Shown: positions 16,664-25,460 of the stretch, in pieces
Layout: each line of letters begins with the position of its first letter
Position numbering within the stretch: position 1 is the stretch's first letter
Source: Clostridia bacterium
GTDB lineage: Bacteria; Bacillota; Clostridia; Christensenellales; UBA3700
Direction: 5' to 3'
Assembly: GCA_029061605.1 (NCBI GenBank)
Contig: JAIDRT010000035.1
Span: 17,132-81,131, forward strand
Length of the DNA: 64,000 nucleotides
The notes under the pieces: model-generated
Told to the model about the DNA's origin: nothing
What the model saw: the letters and a program-made list of their open reading frames with translations, nothing else
Databases searched by the model: none
Program-made: the position numbers and the translations under genes

Positions 16664-18409
16664 ATGAAACGAAAAATCTTTGGGTTATCCTTAATATTTT
16701 GTTTAGTGCTCGTCTTGTGCTTTGCAAGCGTATTTTCTATGCGCAACGTAGCAAAGGCGGAAAACGTCGACGTACTCGTCTCATTGACAAACGACAGTTT
16801 GCTGACTGCCTACGACGATTATTTTGCATACACCAATTCAAAGGGCATTTATCTCGCCAAAGACAACAAATTGTTGAGTTTTGAAGAAAAGAGCGATTTC
16901 GACGGTTTTTTGGATATTGCAATGAATTCCACTCACATACTTGCGCTCGCGCAAAAGGGTGAACAAAAGTATCTCTGGGCATACGAGTACAACGATATGC
17001 GCATTGCAAAAATCAACTTTGCTCTCAATGATCTGCACGTGGAATATCTCGTGGGGATATATGCAAACGAAGATGGATTCTATGCCTTAGAAACCAACAA
17101 GTTGATACATATTTCGCTTGACCCTCCTGAAGTGATTTCGCAATACTTCAATTCAAACACTGACTGGACTTTAAATCCCGCTTACATAGACATTCAAGAT
17201 TTTGCCGTGCTCAACAATATACTCTATTGTATTTTGGACGGAGATTTCTATGCCATCTCAGAGCAGAATTTCCACTACCCCGACCTGTCGAAATTCCTCA
17301 AACGCAGCGGAGACTATATAGGCGTGAGCGTAGCAGACGACAGGATATTGCTTTTGAGCGCAAGCGGCGTATATGAATACAACAGCGCAGACTCCTCGAT
17401 TTCAACGTTGGTAGTCGACGGACTTGATAGCAACAGCAAGATCTGCTGGGCTTACGACAGCCAAAACGATATAAGATACGTCTACACAAAATCTAATCTA
17501 AACGCCGTCAATATGTATGTCTACACCACAGGCAATCTTGAGTACTACGGTTGTTTTGACAACAACGTATATACACATCCGACGGAGTTTGATATTGTCA
17601 AACTTTATAAAACAGGCGCAGACGTGACGCTATATTCTTCGCCGAGACATCTGCAGAGAATGGGAATAATTCCGCAAAACAGATACTTCATTGCTTTGAG
17701 CGAAAGAGACGACTTTATATACGTATATTATCACGACACAAGCGAAGACAAAACTCAATACGGCTATATCAAAAAATCAGCGGCAATAACTTTGTGTCCG
17801 GCAGAGAAAGAAGGCTTACTTGGACCGTTTGCCCAGCCGTTGCACGAAAATACGCCAATTTACAAATATCCATTTGAAGGCTCGGGAAGCGAAAAGATTC
17901 TTGACGCGTCGATATTTATGCAACTGACTGTGATTGACAACGTGGGACAAGACGGCAACTTTACTTGGGGCTGGTATAAAGTAGGTTATGTCGACAACAG
18001 CGGCAAAGCGCAGTACGGATACGTCAAGACGCAAAATCTTTCGCCGTATACCCAACTCACTGCGCCGTCGCTTTCTAAGTCAGTCAAGTTGACTTCAAAG
18101 AAACTTGGACAGTATATCACACTCTACGCCCTGCCTTTTGAAAGCGAGGAAGACGCAATAGAGATAACTCAACTCCCCGAAGGCACTTCAGTGTATCTCA
18201 AAGAAAAATTCAACAAAAAAAGCGAATGGACGGCAGTATATTACGAGGGCAAGACGGCATACGTAAGAACTGAAAATATAAAAGCGTCGGGACTTACATC
18301 TTGGCAACTTGCTTTGGTAATAACTATTCCCTGCGTGGTAGTCGCCATAGTAATAGCGGTTGTTTTGATAGTAGTCGCAAAAAATAAAAGACTCGCTTAT
18401 AAGTCCTAG
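16664..18409 (+). CDS. Secreted membrane-anchored protein with SH3-like repeats
   Basis: 581 aa from the ATG at 16664 (MKRKIFGLSL); an upstream ATG at 16646 lies before the -10 box and is unlikely. Residues 1-31 are a signal sequence. The N-terminal half (about 35-330) is rich in strands and looks like a propeller-type domain. The second half has three SH3b-like units, each with a GY(I/V)K or AYVR ending (about 325-385, 400-470, 480-545). A membrane helix (about 550-573) and a short basic tail anchor the C-terminus, leaving the bulk outside. SH3b units often bind cell wall; that role is an inference. Monocistronic. Confidence 0.85.
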   Translation: MKRKIFGLSLIFCLVLVLCFASVFSMRNVAKAENVDVLVSLTNDSLLTAYDDYFAYTNSKGIYLAKDNKLLSFEEKSDFDGFLDIAMNSTHILALAQKGEQKYLWAYEYNDMRIAKINFALNDLHVEYLVGIYANEDGFYALETNKLIHISLDPPEVISQYFNSNTDWTLNPAYIDIQDFAVLNNILYCILDGDFYAISEQNFHYPDLSKFLKRSGDYIGVSVADDRILLLSASGVYEYNSADSSISTLVVDGLDSNSKICWAYDSQNDIRYVYTKSNLNAVNMYVYTTGNLEYYGCFDNNVYTHPTEFDIVKLYKTGADVTLYSSPRHLQRMGIIPQNRYFIALSERDDFIYVYYHDTSEDKTQYGYIKKSAAITLCPAEKEGLLGPFAQPLHENTPIYKYPFEGSGSEKILDASIFMQLTVIDNVGQDGNFTWGWYKVGYVDNSGKAQYGYVKTQNLSPYTQLTAPSLSKSVKLTSKKLGQYITLYALPFESEEDAIEITQLPEGTSVYLKEKFNKKSEWTAVYYEGKTAYVRTENIKASGLTSWQLALVITIPCVVVAIVIAVVLIVVAKNKRLAYKS

Positions 18410-18440
18410 CGTAATGTAGCGCAAAAATGGAATAAGTCAA

Positions 18441-18469
18441 TTGACTTTTCCCTTCCGTTTATTTATAAT
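18441..18469 (+). promoter_or_regulatory. Promoter of leuCDB
   Basis: TTGACT (18441-18446) and TATAAT (18464-18469), 17-bp spacer. The leader is short (about 40 nt) with no T-box or attenuator visible. Confidence 0.85.
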
Positions 18470-18514
18470 ATGATTTAAATTTACATAGTTTAAAAGTTTA
18501 TAGGAGGTTTGGCT

Positions 18515-19798
18515 ATGAAATTGACAATGACACAAAAAATTCTGGCTAAAAAACTCGGTATGCCTTTTGAAGAGGCAATCACTGCTCTTTCTGCCGGTAC
18601 GCTTACCCTAGTGGAAGTCGACACTGCTCTCTCCAACGACGTCACCGCGCCGGTGGCTATCGACGTGTTTAACAAGGCGGGAGGACAACTATACGACGCA
18701 GATAAAGTGACCTTCGTGCTTGACCACTTTACTCCCAACAGAGATATTCAATCTGCTGAGCAATGCAAGTGCGTACGCGCCTTTGCAAGAGCCGAGGGCG
18801 TCAAGAACTTCTTTGACGTGGGAACAATGGGCATTGAGCACGCTTTGCTCCCCGAAAAAGGCATTGCAAAGCCTTGGTCTGTGGTAATAGGTGCAGATTC
18901 GCATACTTGCACTTACGGAGCGCTCGGCGCTTTTTCAACAGGCGTTGGCAGCACGGATATCGCAGGTATTATGCTATCTGGCAAAGTATGGCTCAAAGTG
19001 CCTTCTGCAATCAAGTTCAATTTGACTGGAAAACCAAGCAAATATATTTCGGGTAAAGACGTAATACTTCATATCATAGGTATGATAGGTGTAGACGGCG
19101 CTTTGTATAAATCAATAGAATTTGCAGGCGACGGCGTTAAATATATGACTATGGACGACAGATTTACCATATGCAATATGGCTATTGAATGCGGAGCAAA
19201 GAACGGAGTCTTCCCTATTGACGATATCACTCAAGAGTACGTCAAAGTCTCTTGCGGAAAGACTTTTGAAACTATGCAAGCAGGCGACGACGAGGCGTAC
19301 GAGCAAGTGATAGATATTGACTTGTCAAAGATCAAACCGACTGTTGCATTCCCGCACTTGCCGTCAAATACAAAAGCCGTGGAAGACGTAAAGGAAGATA
19401 TTGCTATAGATCAAGTTATAATAGGCTCTTGCACCAACGGCAGAATATCCGACCTTGAAGCCGCCGCTAGAGTGCTTAAAGGCAAAAAGGTCAATCCCAA
19501 CGTGCGTACTATAATAATTCCCGCCACCAACAAGATTTATCTCGAGGCTATGGAAAAGGGATATATCAAGACGTTTATCGAGGGCGGCGCAATCGTATCT
19601 ACCCCGACTTGCGGTCCTTGCCTTGGCGGACATATGGGGATATTAGCAAGCGGCGAAGTGGCTGTGACGACTACCAACCGCAATTTCATAGGCAGAATGG
19701 GAGCAAAAGACAGTTATATCTATCTCGCTTCTCCTGCTACGGCAATGGCAAGCGCTATCGCCGGCAAACTGACCTGCGAAAGCAATTTGGAGGTGTAA
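18515..19798 (+). CDS. leuC: 3-isopropylmalate dehydratase large subunit
   Basis: 427 aa from the ATG at 18515 (MKLTMTQ), where AGGAGG sits 7 nt upstream; a TTG two codons earlier is less likely. The aconitase-type [4Fe-4S] cluster ligands are present: SCTNGR (about 310) and CGPC (about 370, [10 protein letters not shown]), plus the substrate block DSHTCTYG (about 130). The length fits the shorter clostridial/archaeal LeuC class. With LeuD it isomerises 2-isopropylmalate to 3-isopropylmalate in leucine synthesis. First of leuC-leuD-leuB; leuA is not in the window. Confidence 0.95.
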   Translation: MKLTMTQKILAKKLGMPFEEAITALSAGTLTLVEVDTALSNDVTAPVAIDVFNKAGGQLYDADKVTFVLDHFTPNRDIQSAEQCKCVRAFARAEGVKNFFDVGTMGIEHALLPEKGIAKPWSVVIGADSHTCTYGALGAFSTGVGSTDIAGIMLSGKVWLKVPSAIKFNLTGKPSKYISGKDVILHIIGMIGVDGALYKSIEFAGDGVKYMTMDDRFTICNMAIECGAKNGVFPIDDITQEYVKVSCGKTFETMQAGDDEAYEQVIDIDLSKIKPTVAFPHLPSNTKAVEDVKEDIAIDQVIIGSCTNGRISDLEAAARVLKGKKVNPNVRTIIIPATNKIYLEAMEKGYIKTFIEGGAIVSTPTCGPCLGGHMGILASGEVAVTTTNRNFIGRMGAKDSYIYLASPATAMASAIAGKLTCESNLEV

Positions 19799-19800
19799 TT

Positions 19801-20289
19801 ATGTTGAAAGGAAAAGTTTTTAAATTCGGTGACGATATTGATACGGACATAATAGTCCCTGCTACATATCTGTCGACTTTTGATCCAAAAGAACTTGCAA
19901 AACACTGTATGGAATATACCAATCCTGAATTTTACAAAGAAGTAAAAGAGGGAGATATCGTCGTTGCAGGCAAAAATTTCGGTTGCGGCTCCTCTAGAGA
20001 ACACGCTCCGATAGCAATAAAGGGGTGTGGCGTGTCCATAGTAATTGCCAAATCATTTGCAAGAATTTTTTATAGAAACGCCCTCAATATCGGTCTGTAT
20101 ATCCTCGAATGTCCAGAAGCGGTCGACGGCATAAACGCAGGCGACGAAGTGAGCGTCAACGTAGATACCGGCGTAATCACCAACTTGACAAGCGGCAAGA
20201 CCTATCAAGCGCATCCATTCCCCAAGTTCATTCAAAATATTATAGAATGCGGCGGACTTATCAACGCAATAAAAGCAAAAAAGATCTAG
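19801..20289 (+). CDS. leuD: 3-isopropylmalate dehydratase small subunit
   Basis: 162 aa from the ATG at 19801, preceded by GGAGG, 2 bp after the leuC stop. The swivel-domain motifs are clear: [12 protein letters not shown] at the N-terminus and [14 protein letters not shown] (about residues 58-71). A longer open frame reaching back to 19609 overlaps leuC and has no support. Together with LeuC it forms the dehydratase heterodimer. Confidence 0.96.
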   Translation: MLKGKVFKFGDDIDTDIIVPATYLSTFDPKELAKHCMEYTNPEFYKEVKEGDIVVAGKNFGCGSSREHAPIAIKGCGVSIVIAKSFARIFYRNALNIGLYILECPEAVDGINAGDEVSVNVDTGVITNLTSGKTYQAHPFPKFIQNIIECGGLINAIKAKKI

Positions 20290-20302
20290 GAGTAAATACA
20301 AT

Positions 20303-21367
20303 ATGAGTACTTTTAATATAGCGGTAATCAAGGGCGACGGAATAGGCCCTGAAGTTACAGCGTCTGCAATGAACGTATTGACAAAAATCGGAGAAAGATT
20401 TAATCACAAATTCAACTTTACTGAAAGCGTATGCGGCGGTTGCGCCTACGACAAGTACGGCGAGCCGTTGCCCAAAGAAAGTCTTGACATTTGCCTTGCA
20501 AGCGACAGCGTACTTCTTGGCGCAGTAGGCGGTCCGCAATACGACAATCTGCCCTATGAACTTCGCCCCGAAAGAGCATTGCTCGGAGTGAGAAAGGCTA
20601 TGCAACTTTATGCAAATCTCCGTCCTGCAAAAATGTTTGAAGCGCTCAAGAGCGTTTGCCCACTCAAAAATCCAAAGAATATAGATATTATGGTGGTAAG
20701 AGAACTTATCGGCGGCATCTACTTTGGCGAAAAGGGTGTGAGAGACGGCAAGATGGGACGCGAAGGATACGACGTAATGGCATACGGAGAATTGGAAATC
20801 GAAAGAATTTGCCGTACCGCATTTGAACTTGCTCAAAAGAGACGCGGCAAGGTATCTTCGGTAGATAAAGCAAACGTACTCAAGACCTCCGGCGTATGGA
20901 GAAAGGTAGTACACGAAATACACGAAGACTACCCCGACGTACAGTTAGAGGACGTACTCGTAGACAATATGGCAATGCAACTCGTAAGAGAGCCGTCGCA
21001 ATTCGACGTCGTAGTCACAGGCAACCTCTTTGGAGATATCCTCTCTGACCTTGCGTCGCAATGCGTGGGCAGCATAGGAATACTCCCCTCCGCCTCTATA
21101 AACGAAACTACGCGAGGACTCTACGAGCCTATACACGGATCTGCCCCTACTATAGCAGGCAAGAATATTGCAAACCCAATCGCAACTATTCTATCCGCCG
21201 CTATGATGCTTAAATATGCATTCAACCTTATGGAAGAAGGCGACGCAATAGAAAGCGCCGTTGAGAAAACTCTCAACAGCGGAGCAAGAACGGCAGACCT
21301 CAGAGAAGAAGGGCACGAAGTGCTTGGCACAAGAGAAATGACCGATCTGATTATAAAAAATATCTAA
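20303..21367 (+). CDS. leuB: 3-isopropylmalate dehydrogenase
   Basis: 354 aa, normal length. NAD-dependent oxidative decarboxylation of 3-isopropylmalate. The N-terminal KGDGIGPEV, the IMVVRELIGGIYFGEKG block and the C-terminal NLFGDILSDLAS and GSAPTIAGKNIANP motifs are characteristic. AGGAG precedes the ATG by a normal distance, 13 bp after leuD. It ends the operon at a strong terminator. Confidence 0.97.
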   Translation: MSTFNIAVIKGDGIGPEVTASAMNVLTKIGERFNHKFNFTESVCGGCAYDKYGEPLPKESLDICLASDSVLLGAVGGPQYDNLPYELRPERALLGVRKAMQLYANLRPAKMFEALKSVCPLKNPKNIDIMVVRELIGGIYFGEKGVRDGKMGREGYDVMAYGELEIERICRTAFELAQKRRGKVSSVDKANVLKTSGVWRKVVHEIHEDYPDVQLEDVLVDNMAMQLVREPSQFDVVVTGNLFGDILSDLASQCVGSIGILPSASINETTRGLYEPIHGSAPTIAGKNIANPIATILSAAMMLKYAFNLMEEGDAIESAVEKTLNSGARTADLREEGHEVLGTREMTDLIIKNI

Positions 21368-21375
21368 ATACACAA

Positions 21376-21408
21376 GCGCCGTTGAGTTCTTCTCAACGGC
21401 GCCTTTTT
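21376..21408 (+). terminator. Terminator of leuCDB
   Basis: An 11-bp perfect stem (21376-21386 with 21392-21402), 5-nt loop, then C and TTTTT. Confidence 0.95.
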
Positions 21409-21444
21409 CTTGCATAACACGAGCGAAATATCCTTTAGTTTTGC

Positions 21445-21473
21445 TTGAAAAACACTTTGCTATTTGCTATAAT
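21445..21473 (+). promoter_or_regulatory. Promoter placed directly against a start codon
   Basis: TTGAAA (21445-21450), 17 bp, then TATAAT (21468-21473) with TGC before it (extended -10). The ATG is at 21480, 6 nt later, with no Shine-Dalgarno sequence between: a leaderless arrangement. Confidence 0.7.
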
Positions 21474-21479
21474 TATTTT

Positions 21480-21935
21480 ATGAATTGGTTTAATTATTAT
21501 GGACTTGCCATTATGGCAGTCATTATGATACCTAATATAATTTATGCCGCGAAGCATAAAAACGACGTTGCAAACACCTATGCAAATAAGAAAGTCGTAG
21601 TGACAGAGCAAATTGGCAGATACTGTTGTTTTGTCTTAATGATATTCAATATTCCCTATACGTACTTCAATTTCTGGTTTAATTATGCTCTTATAGTTTA
21701 TTTATCCGTAAACGGCGCTTTGTGCCTTGCGTATTTGATTTTTTGGTGTATATGTTGGAATCAAACAGGCATTTTAAGAGCGCTATCACTATCTATAATT
21801 CCGTCGTGCATTTTTTTGTTCTGCGGTATAGTTTTGGCAAATATTCCTTTAATTGTTTTTTCTATTTTATTTGCGATAAGCCATATATTTATAAGTTACA
21901 AAAGCGCTGTCAAAAAAGCAATCGTAGAAAAATAA
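21480..21935 (+). CDS. Small integral membrane protein, unknown
   Basis: 151 aa from the ATG at 21480 (MNWFNYYG). The frame is open upstream to 21441, but that region holds the promoter. Four or five hydrophobic segments span almost the whole length (about 5-22, 45-63, 70-90, 100-120, 120-138), with a basic C-terminus (KSAVKKAIVEK). No family is recognised. It stands alone between the leu operon and a convergent PhzF gene. Confidence 0.8.
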   Translation: MNWFNYYGLAIMAVIMIPNIIYAAKHKNDVANTYANKKVVVTEQIGRYCCFVLMIFNIPYTYFNFWFNYALIVYLSVNGALCLAYLIFWCICWNQTGILRALSLSIIPSCIFLFCGIVLANIPLIVFSILFAISHIFISYKSAVKKAIVEK

Positions 21936-21942
21936 ATCGCAA

Positions 21943-22737
21943 CTAAATATCAAGATTTTTTAAATCCGACAATATCTCCGCGACGCTATATAATACAACC
22001 CTGCCCGCTATATTCACAGTATTTCCGTCAACTTGGGCGTATATTATACCGCCTCTATTTGACGCTTGATAGGCTATCAATTGATTCTTATTCAACACTT
22101 TTGCCCAATATGGCGCTATCATACAATGCGTAGATCCAGTAACAGGATCTTCAATGACGTCTAATTGAGGGGCAAACACCCGAGATACGCAGTCATACTT
22201 ATCCCCTTTAGCGGTAACTGCCACGCTCACACCGTCAAGTTTCTTCAACAGTTGAGAATCGACTTTGAGATTTTCTACTTCATACTGTGATTCCAACACA
22301 AGCATTATATCTCTGGCTTTATATGCTGCTCTAGGCGTTACGCCTATTGCCTTTATCATATCTGAAGTGATGTCTATCTCATTTAACGGATATGCTCTCG
22401 TCTTCATATTCACCATTCCGCCTGTCACTGTCAACGTCAAATTGCCGTATGAAGTGTCAAATATGATAGTCTCGTGATTTGTATCGTAAAATCTATTTAT
22501 GACATAGGCGGCTCCCAAAGTTGCGTGTCCGCAAAAGTCAATTTCACCATTAGGCGTAAACCATCTTAGTAGATACTTTTCGCCACTTTTGACGGCAAAT
22601 GCAGTCTCAGAAAAATTATTTTCTTTTGCTATATTCTGCATAAGGTCATCAGACAGCCAGTTCTCCAATACGCACACTGCCGCCTGATTGCCAGAAAAAA
22701 CTCTGTCTGTAAAAACGTCAACTATATACTGTTTCAT
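21943..22737 (-). CDS. PhzF-family isomerase/epimerase-like protein
   Basis: 264 aa, the family's length. The DVFTDRVFSGNQAAVCVLE start, NNFSETAFAV with the conserved Glu (about 46), the EIDFCGHATLGAAYV block and VTGSTHCMIAPYW near the C-terminus (about 205-217) are hallmarks of the PhzF/DapF-like two-domain fold. Only PhzF itself has a well-known role, in phenazine synthesis; most homologues are of unknown substrate, and no phenazine genes are here. It converges with the membrane protein gene and probably shares a terminator region with acpP upstream. Confidence 0.9.
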   Translation of the reverse strand: MKQYIVDVFTDRVFSGNQAAVCVLENWLSDDLMQNIAKENNFSETAFAVKSGEKYLLRWFTPNGEIDFCGHATLGAAYVINRFYDTNHETIIFDTSYGNLTLTVTGGMVNMKTRAYPLNEIDITSDMIKAIGVTPRAAYKARDIMLVLESQYEVENLKVDSQLLKKLDGVSVAVTAKGDKYDCVSRVFAPQLDVIEDPVTGSTHCMIAPYWAKVLNKNQLIAYQASNRGGIIYAQVDGNTVNIAGRVVLYSVAEILSDLKNLDI

Positions 22738-22761
22738 AATTTTTTAAACTGTCACACGCAA

Positions 22762-22796
22762 TAAAAAAACGGAGTCGCAAAACTCTCGTCTTTTTT
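22762..22796. terminator. Terminator after acpP
   Basis: ACG-A-GAGT pairs with ACTC-CGT (22769-22775 with 22782-22789, one bulge), flanked by A7 and T6 on the plus strand, so it can work in both directions; it ends acpP on the minus strand. Confidence 0.8.
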
Positions 22797-22813
22797 AATG
22801 CAATTCAAATTAT

Positions 22814-23041
22814 TTACATCATTTTTTCTATATATTCAACGACGTCTCCGACCGTCTTAAATGCAAGAGCAGCGTCATCGTCTACTTGAATACCAAATTC
22901 CTCTTCGATCGACATAATTATCTCTACTATGTCAAGAGAATCTGCAAGCAAGTCCTCTTTGAGCGAAGTTGTCTGCGTAATTTTGCTTTGTTCCATACCG
23001 AGTTGATCGGCTATGATTTTACTCAACTTTTCAAGTACCAT
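22814..23041 (-). CDS. acpP: Acyl carrier protein
   Basis: 75 aa, acidic, helical. The phosphopantetheine attachment Ser is in ADSLDIVEI (Ser about residue 34). It carries acyl chains in fatty acid synthesis. Its own consensus promoter lies 37 bp upstream of the start. It is not beside fab genes here, but a Sfp-type PPTase that could modify it lies just upstream on the same strand. Confidence 0.95.
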   Translation of the reverse strand: MVLEKLSKIIADQLGMEQSKITQTTSLKEDLLADSLDIVEIIMSIEEEFGIQVDDDAALAFKTVGDVVEYIEKMM

Positions 23042-23077
23042 ATTGTCCTCCGATTGCCATAATTCAGGCCGTCTATA

Positions 23078-23106
23078 ATTATACCATTATAAATATATTA
23101 TGTCAA
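23078..23106 (-). promoter_or_regulatory. Promoter of acpP
   Basis: TTGACA (23101-23106) and TATAAT (23078-23083) on the minus strand, 17-bp spacer. Confidence 0.88.
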
Positions 23107-23127
23107 CCACAATTGAATACCGACAAC

Positions 23128-23568
23128 TCAGGCTAGTTGCGTGATCTCAATGTTCTGACACTGCGAGCAAATGCTGATCACATATTCCCCGCGCTTGATC
23201 GTATGTATAATATCTTCAGGAATTTGTTGATGAATAATCTCTTTTGACAAACCGTTGCCTGTCCATTTTGCATACGCCTCTATTGCTGTCCAGCGCTCAA
23301 TGCTTTTGCATATCTTGGGAGACACAACCCTGTCTGCTCGTTCGATATCTACGCCCACCTTATCGTCAAAAAACGCCATTACAAGCACACCATCCGTATG
23401 ACTTATCGAAACGCATCCTTCAGGCTTGCCACCCAAAAGCAATTGCGGAGCGCCGTTTGGCAAATGCTCTATTGTATATACCTTGCCTTTGACTTGGGAA
23501 TACTTGTCCAACACGCTCTCTTTTGCTTGCTGTAAGTCAGCATATTTAATAAGATATATATTAATCAA
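23128..23568 (-). CDS. Sfp-type 4'-phosphopantetheinyl transferase, short
   Basis: 146 aa, shorter than Sfp (about 220). The core motifs are present: SISHTDGVLVMAF (about 53-65), VGVDIE with the magnesium-binding Asp/Glu (about 71-76), and WTAIEAYAKWTG (about 91-102), the W-x-x-x-E-A-x-x-K motif. It transfers phosphopantetheine from CoA to a carrier protein Ser, probably AcpP nearby. AGGAAAA precedes the ATG. It appears truncated in the N-terminal half relative to Sfp, but the core is complete. Confidence 0.85.
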   Translation of the reverse strand: MINIYLIKYADLQQAKESVLDKYSQVKGKVYTIEHLPNGAPQLLLGGKPEGCVSISHTDGVLVMAFFDDKVGVDIERADRVVSPKICKSIERWTAIEAYAKWTGNGLSKEIIHQQIPEDIIHTIKRGEYVISICSQCQNIEITQLA

Positions 23569-23597
23569 GATTTTCCTCCGACTTCAAGGCGCTAGGG

Positions 23598-23735
23598 CTG
23601 AGTGACCATTATAAAGATTGCGTAAGCGATTTGTATAATAAGAAGGATACGGATTGCAGGCGTACTGGATGTACGTCAAGATTTGTAGACGAACTTAGTA
23701 CACAAATCGGTAGTAAGATTATAATGAGAACTTAG
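23598..23735. repeat. Inverted-repeat element, type C
   Basis: Long imperfect palindrome. The left arm (CATTATAAAGATTGCGTAAG, then CGATTTGTATAATAAG) matches the reverse complement of the right arm (CATTATAATCTTACTACCGA, then TTTGTGTACTAAG). The centre is GCGTACTGGATGTACGTC, the same apex as the type A, B and D elements. Its right end meets the stop codon of the hydrolase gene at 23736. No open frame is seen. Confidence 0.65.
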
Positions 23736-24788
23736 TCATAGTACCTTCATAAAGAACGCATCAATCTGATCCATAAATTCTTCGTCAATAGCAAATACCG
23801 TCATTCTCTCGCAATATTCATATCCCACGTTGACGTTGTATTCAAAGATATTGCTCTTGCCAAGCGAAAGTTGAGTCTTCTTTCCCTTGTGAAGTCTTCT
23901 AATTTCCTTCTCCACTTCCGGCGGACGCGACAACGTATGTCCTCTATCGTCCAAAATAACAAACTTTGCCTGCGGATTTTTATTCTTCTCATAATGGATA
24001 GCCACTGAACTGTCATACGGCACAGTCTTGTCGTCAGTGCTGTGCATAACAAGCACCGGTCCCTTATAATTATTGACGCCGTCTATTCCCTTATACAACG
24101 CTCTTTTGCCGTACAATAAGAAGTAATGCAGATAAGTCCACGGTTTGACCAAAACGACGGCTTTGCCGACATATCTCGCCATCTGATATTTACAAATACC
24201 CCAAATGTCATTAAAGCCTGACAAGGTTGCCGCTCCGGCAAGTTTTTCCGCCGTCTTGCTATTAAGTTCGCTAGCAAGACCATAACCGCCCCAACTGTGT
24301 CCATAAGCCAACAATTTATATTTTTTAAGTTCTTCAATTCCGTCAAGATATTTGATGGCGTTGTCTAAATCGACTTGGGATTGAGTAAGACCTTTCAATC
24401 CCTTACCTTCGCTTTCAAAAGTACCAGTGCAGTCAAAGCCAAATACCAAATATCCCTTTCTTGCAAAATAGTCGTATCTATTGAGATATCCCGCTCTTGA
24501 ACAACCGATACCGTGCGCCACTATCAAAACTGCTTTATACTCAGTGATATCTTTGTCAACGACAAAGTATGCCGCCAAGTTGTTCTTACCGCTCTTGAAT
24601 TTGACTGGATAAGTCTTGAGATTTGGATAATCTTCAGGCGTTAAATGATGTATCGTCTTGTTAACGCGCCTTCCAAACACAAACTTAAAAATGATCGCGG
24701 TAACTATCATTGGCAACACGATAGTTACTGCAAAAACTCCGTAAATAAGTATTATCAAAAACTCCAAAAATCTGTTATTCTTCTTCAT
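23736..24788 (-). CDS. Membrane-anchored alpha/beta hydrolase
   Basis: 350 aa from the ATG at 24788 (MKKNNRFLEF). The frame is open to 24845, but the stretch in between holds the promoter. Residues about 8-33 form a membrane helix. The fold is alpha/beta hydrolase: the nucleophile elbow is GHSWGG (about residue 160), Asp in HSTDDKTVP (about 256-264) and His in DDRGHTLS (about 290) complete a likely triad, and VAHGIGCSRAGY looks like the oxyanion loop. A peptidase or esterase role is possible; the substrate is not clear. Monocistronic; an inverted-repeat element begins at the stop codon. Confidence 0.88.
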   Translation of the reverse strand: MKKNNRFLEFLIILIYGVFAVTIVLPMIVTAIIFKFVFGRRVNKTIHHLTPEDYPNLKTYPVKFKSGKNNLAAYFVVDKDITEYKAVLIVAHGIGCSRAGYLNRYDYFARKGYLVFGFDCTGTFESEGKGLKGLTQSQVDLDNAIKYLDGIEELKKYKLLAYGHSWGGYGLASELNSKTAEKLAGAATLSGFNDIWGICKYQMARYVGKAVVLVKPWTYLHYFLLYGKRALYKGIDGVNNYKGPVLVMHSTDDKTVPYDSSVAIHYEKNKNPQAKFVILDDRGHTLSRPPEVEKEIRRLHKGKKTQLSLGKSNIFEYNVNVGYEYCERMTVFAIDEEFMDQIDAFFMKVL

Positions 24789-24794
24789 ATAATT

Positions 24795-24823
24795 ATTATA
24801 GCATAGGTTTTTATAATTGCCAA
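24795..24823 (-). promoter_or_regulatory. Promoter directly before the hydrolase start codon
   Basis: TTGGCA (24818-24823), 17 bp, TATAAT (24795-24800) with TGC before it. Only 6 nt separate the -10 box from the ATG at 24788, and no Shine-Dalgarno is present: leaderless arrangement. Confidence 0.75.
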
Positions 24824-24862
24824 TAACAAAGTTAAATATTTGCATAATAAATAATATGACGC

Positions 24863-24896
24863 AAAAAATTAAAGCGTTCCGTCAAGAACGCTTTAA
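24863..24896 (-). terminator. Terminator of the alpha operon (after rplQ)
   Basis: An 11-bp perfect stem (24869-24879 with 24886-24896) with a 6-nt loop; on the minus strand it runs into T6. Confidence 0.92.
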
Positions 24897-24916
24897 TATT
24901 GATACCATATTATCAA

Positions 24917-25444
24917 TTATTTTTTCTTTTCAGTGTTTCTTACAAGTTCCAACTTTGCCATTTCCGCGCCGTCGCCGCGTCTTTGACCAAGTCTGATTAT
25001 GCGAGTATATCCGCCTCTTTGACCAAGTTTGTTTGCTCTGTCAGCATAGAATACTGCGTGCTCTCTGAAAATCTTCTCAACAAGCGGGTGCTTAACGTCT
25101 TTAGTTCTCTCTTTATATGCGGACTTGCTTTCGCCCTCGCCCTTGTTTTCTTGAAGATCTCTAAGACTTGCCATAAGTTTTCTTCTTGCAGCCAACTTTC
25201 TTGGACCGTCGTTTACAAACTCCGTTACAACTTTTTCGCCCTTGTCGTTGGTAACCGTCTTTTGCACCTTGACGGTATCTTCATAAGTATTTATAGCGAG
25301 AGTCAACATACTCTCGGCATAACTTCTTACCTCTTTTGCTCTATCAACCGTGGTCTCGATAGATCCGTACCACAATAGTTCTGAGGCTTGATTTCTAATT
25401 ATGGCCATTCTTTCTTCGGCTGTTCTGCCCAACTTTCTTGCCAT
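24917..25444 (-). CDS. rplQ: 50S ribosomal protein L17
   Basis: 175 aa against about 115-130 usually. The start MARKLGRTAEERMAIIRNQA and the end GGYTRIIRLGQRRGDGAEMA are typical. The middle carries an insertion of about 50 residues (VQKTVTNDKGEKVVTEFVND and onward) absent from most L17 proteins. Last gene of the alpha operon, after rpoA. GGAGG precedes the ATG. Confidence 0.96.
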   Translation of the reverse strand: MARKLGRTAEERMAIIRNQASELLWYGSIETTVDRAKEVRSYAESMLTLAINTYEDTVKVQKTVTNDKGEKVVTEFVNDGPRKLAARRKLMASLRDLQENKGEGESKSAYKERTKDVKHPLVEKIFREHAVFYADRANKLGQRGGYTRIIRLGQRRGDGAEMAKLELVRNTEKKK

Positions 25445-25460
25445 TGTCCTTTACCTCCTA

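Noticed and set aside
18410-18514. T-box or leader-peptide attenuator before leuC
   Set aside because: The leader is only about 40 nt and shows no specifier hairpin, antiterminator or leucine-rich peptide.
19609-19800. N-terminal extension of leuD into leuC
   Set aside because: The ATG at 19801 has a GGAGG site and gives the family's start; the extension lies inside leuC in another frame.
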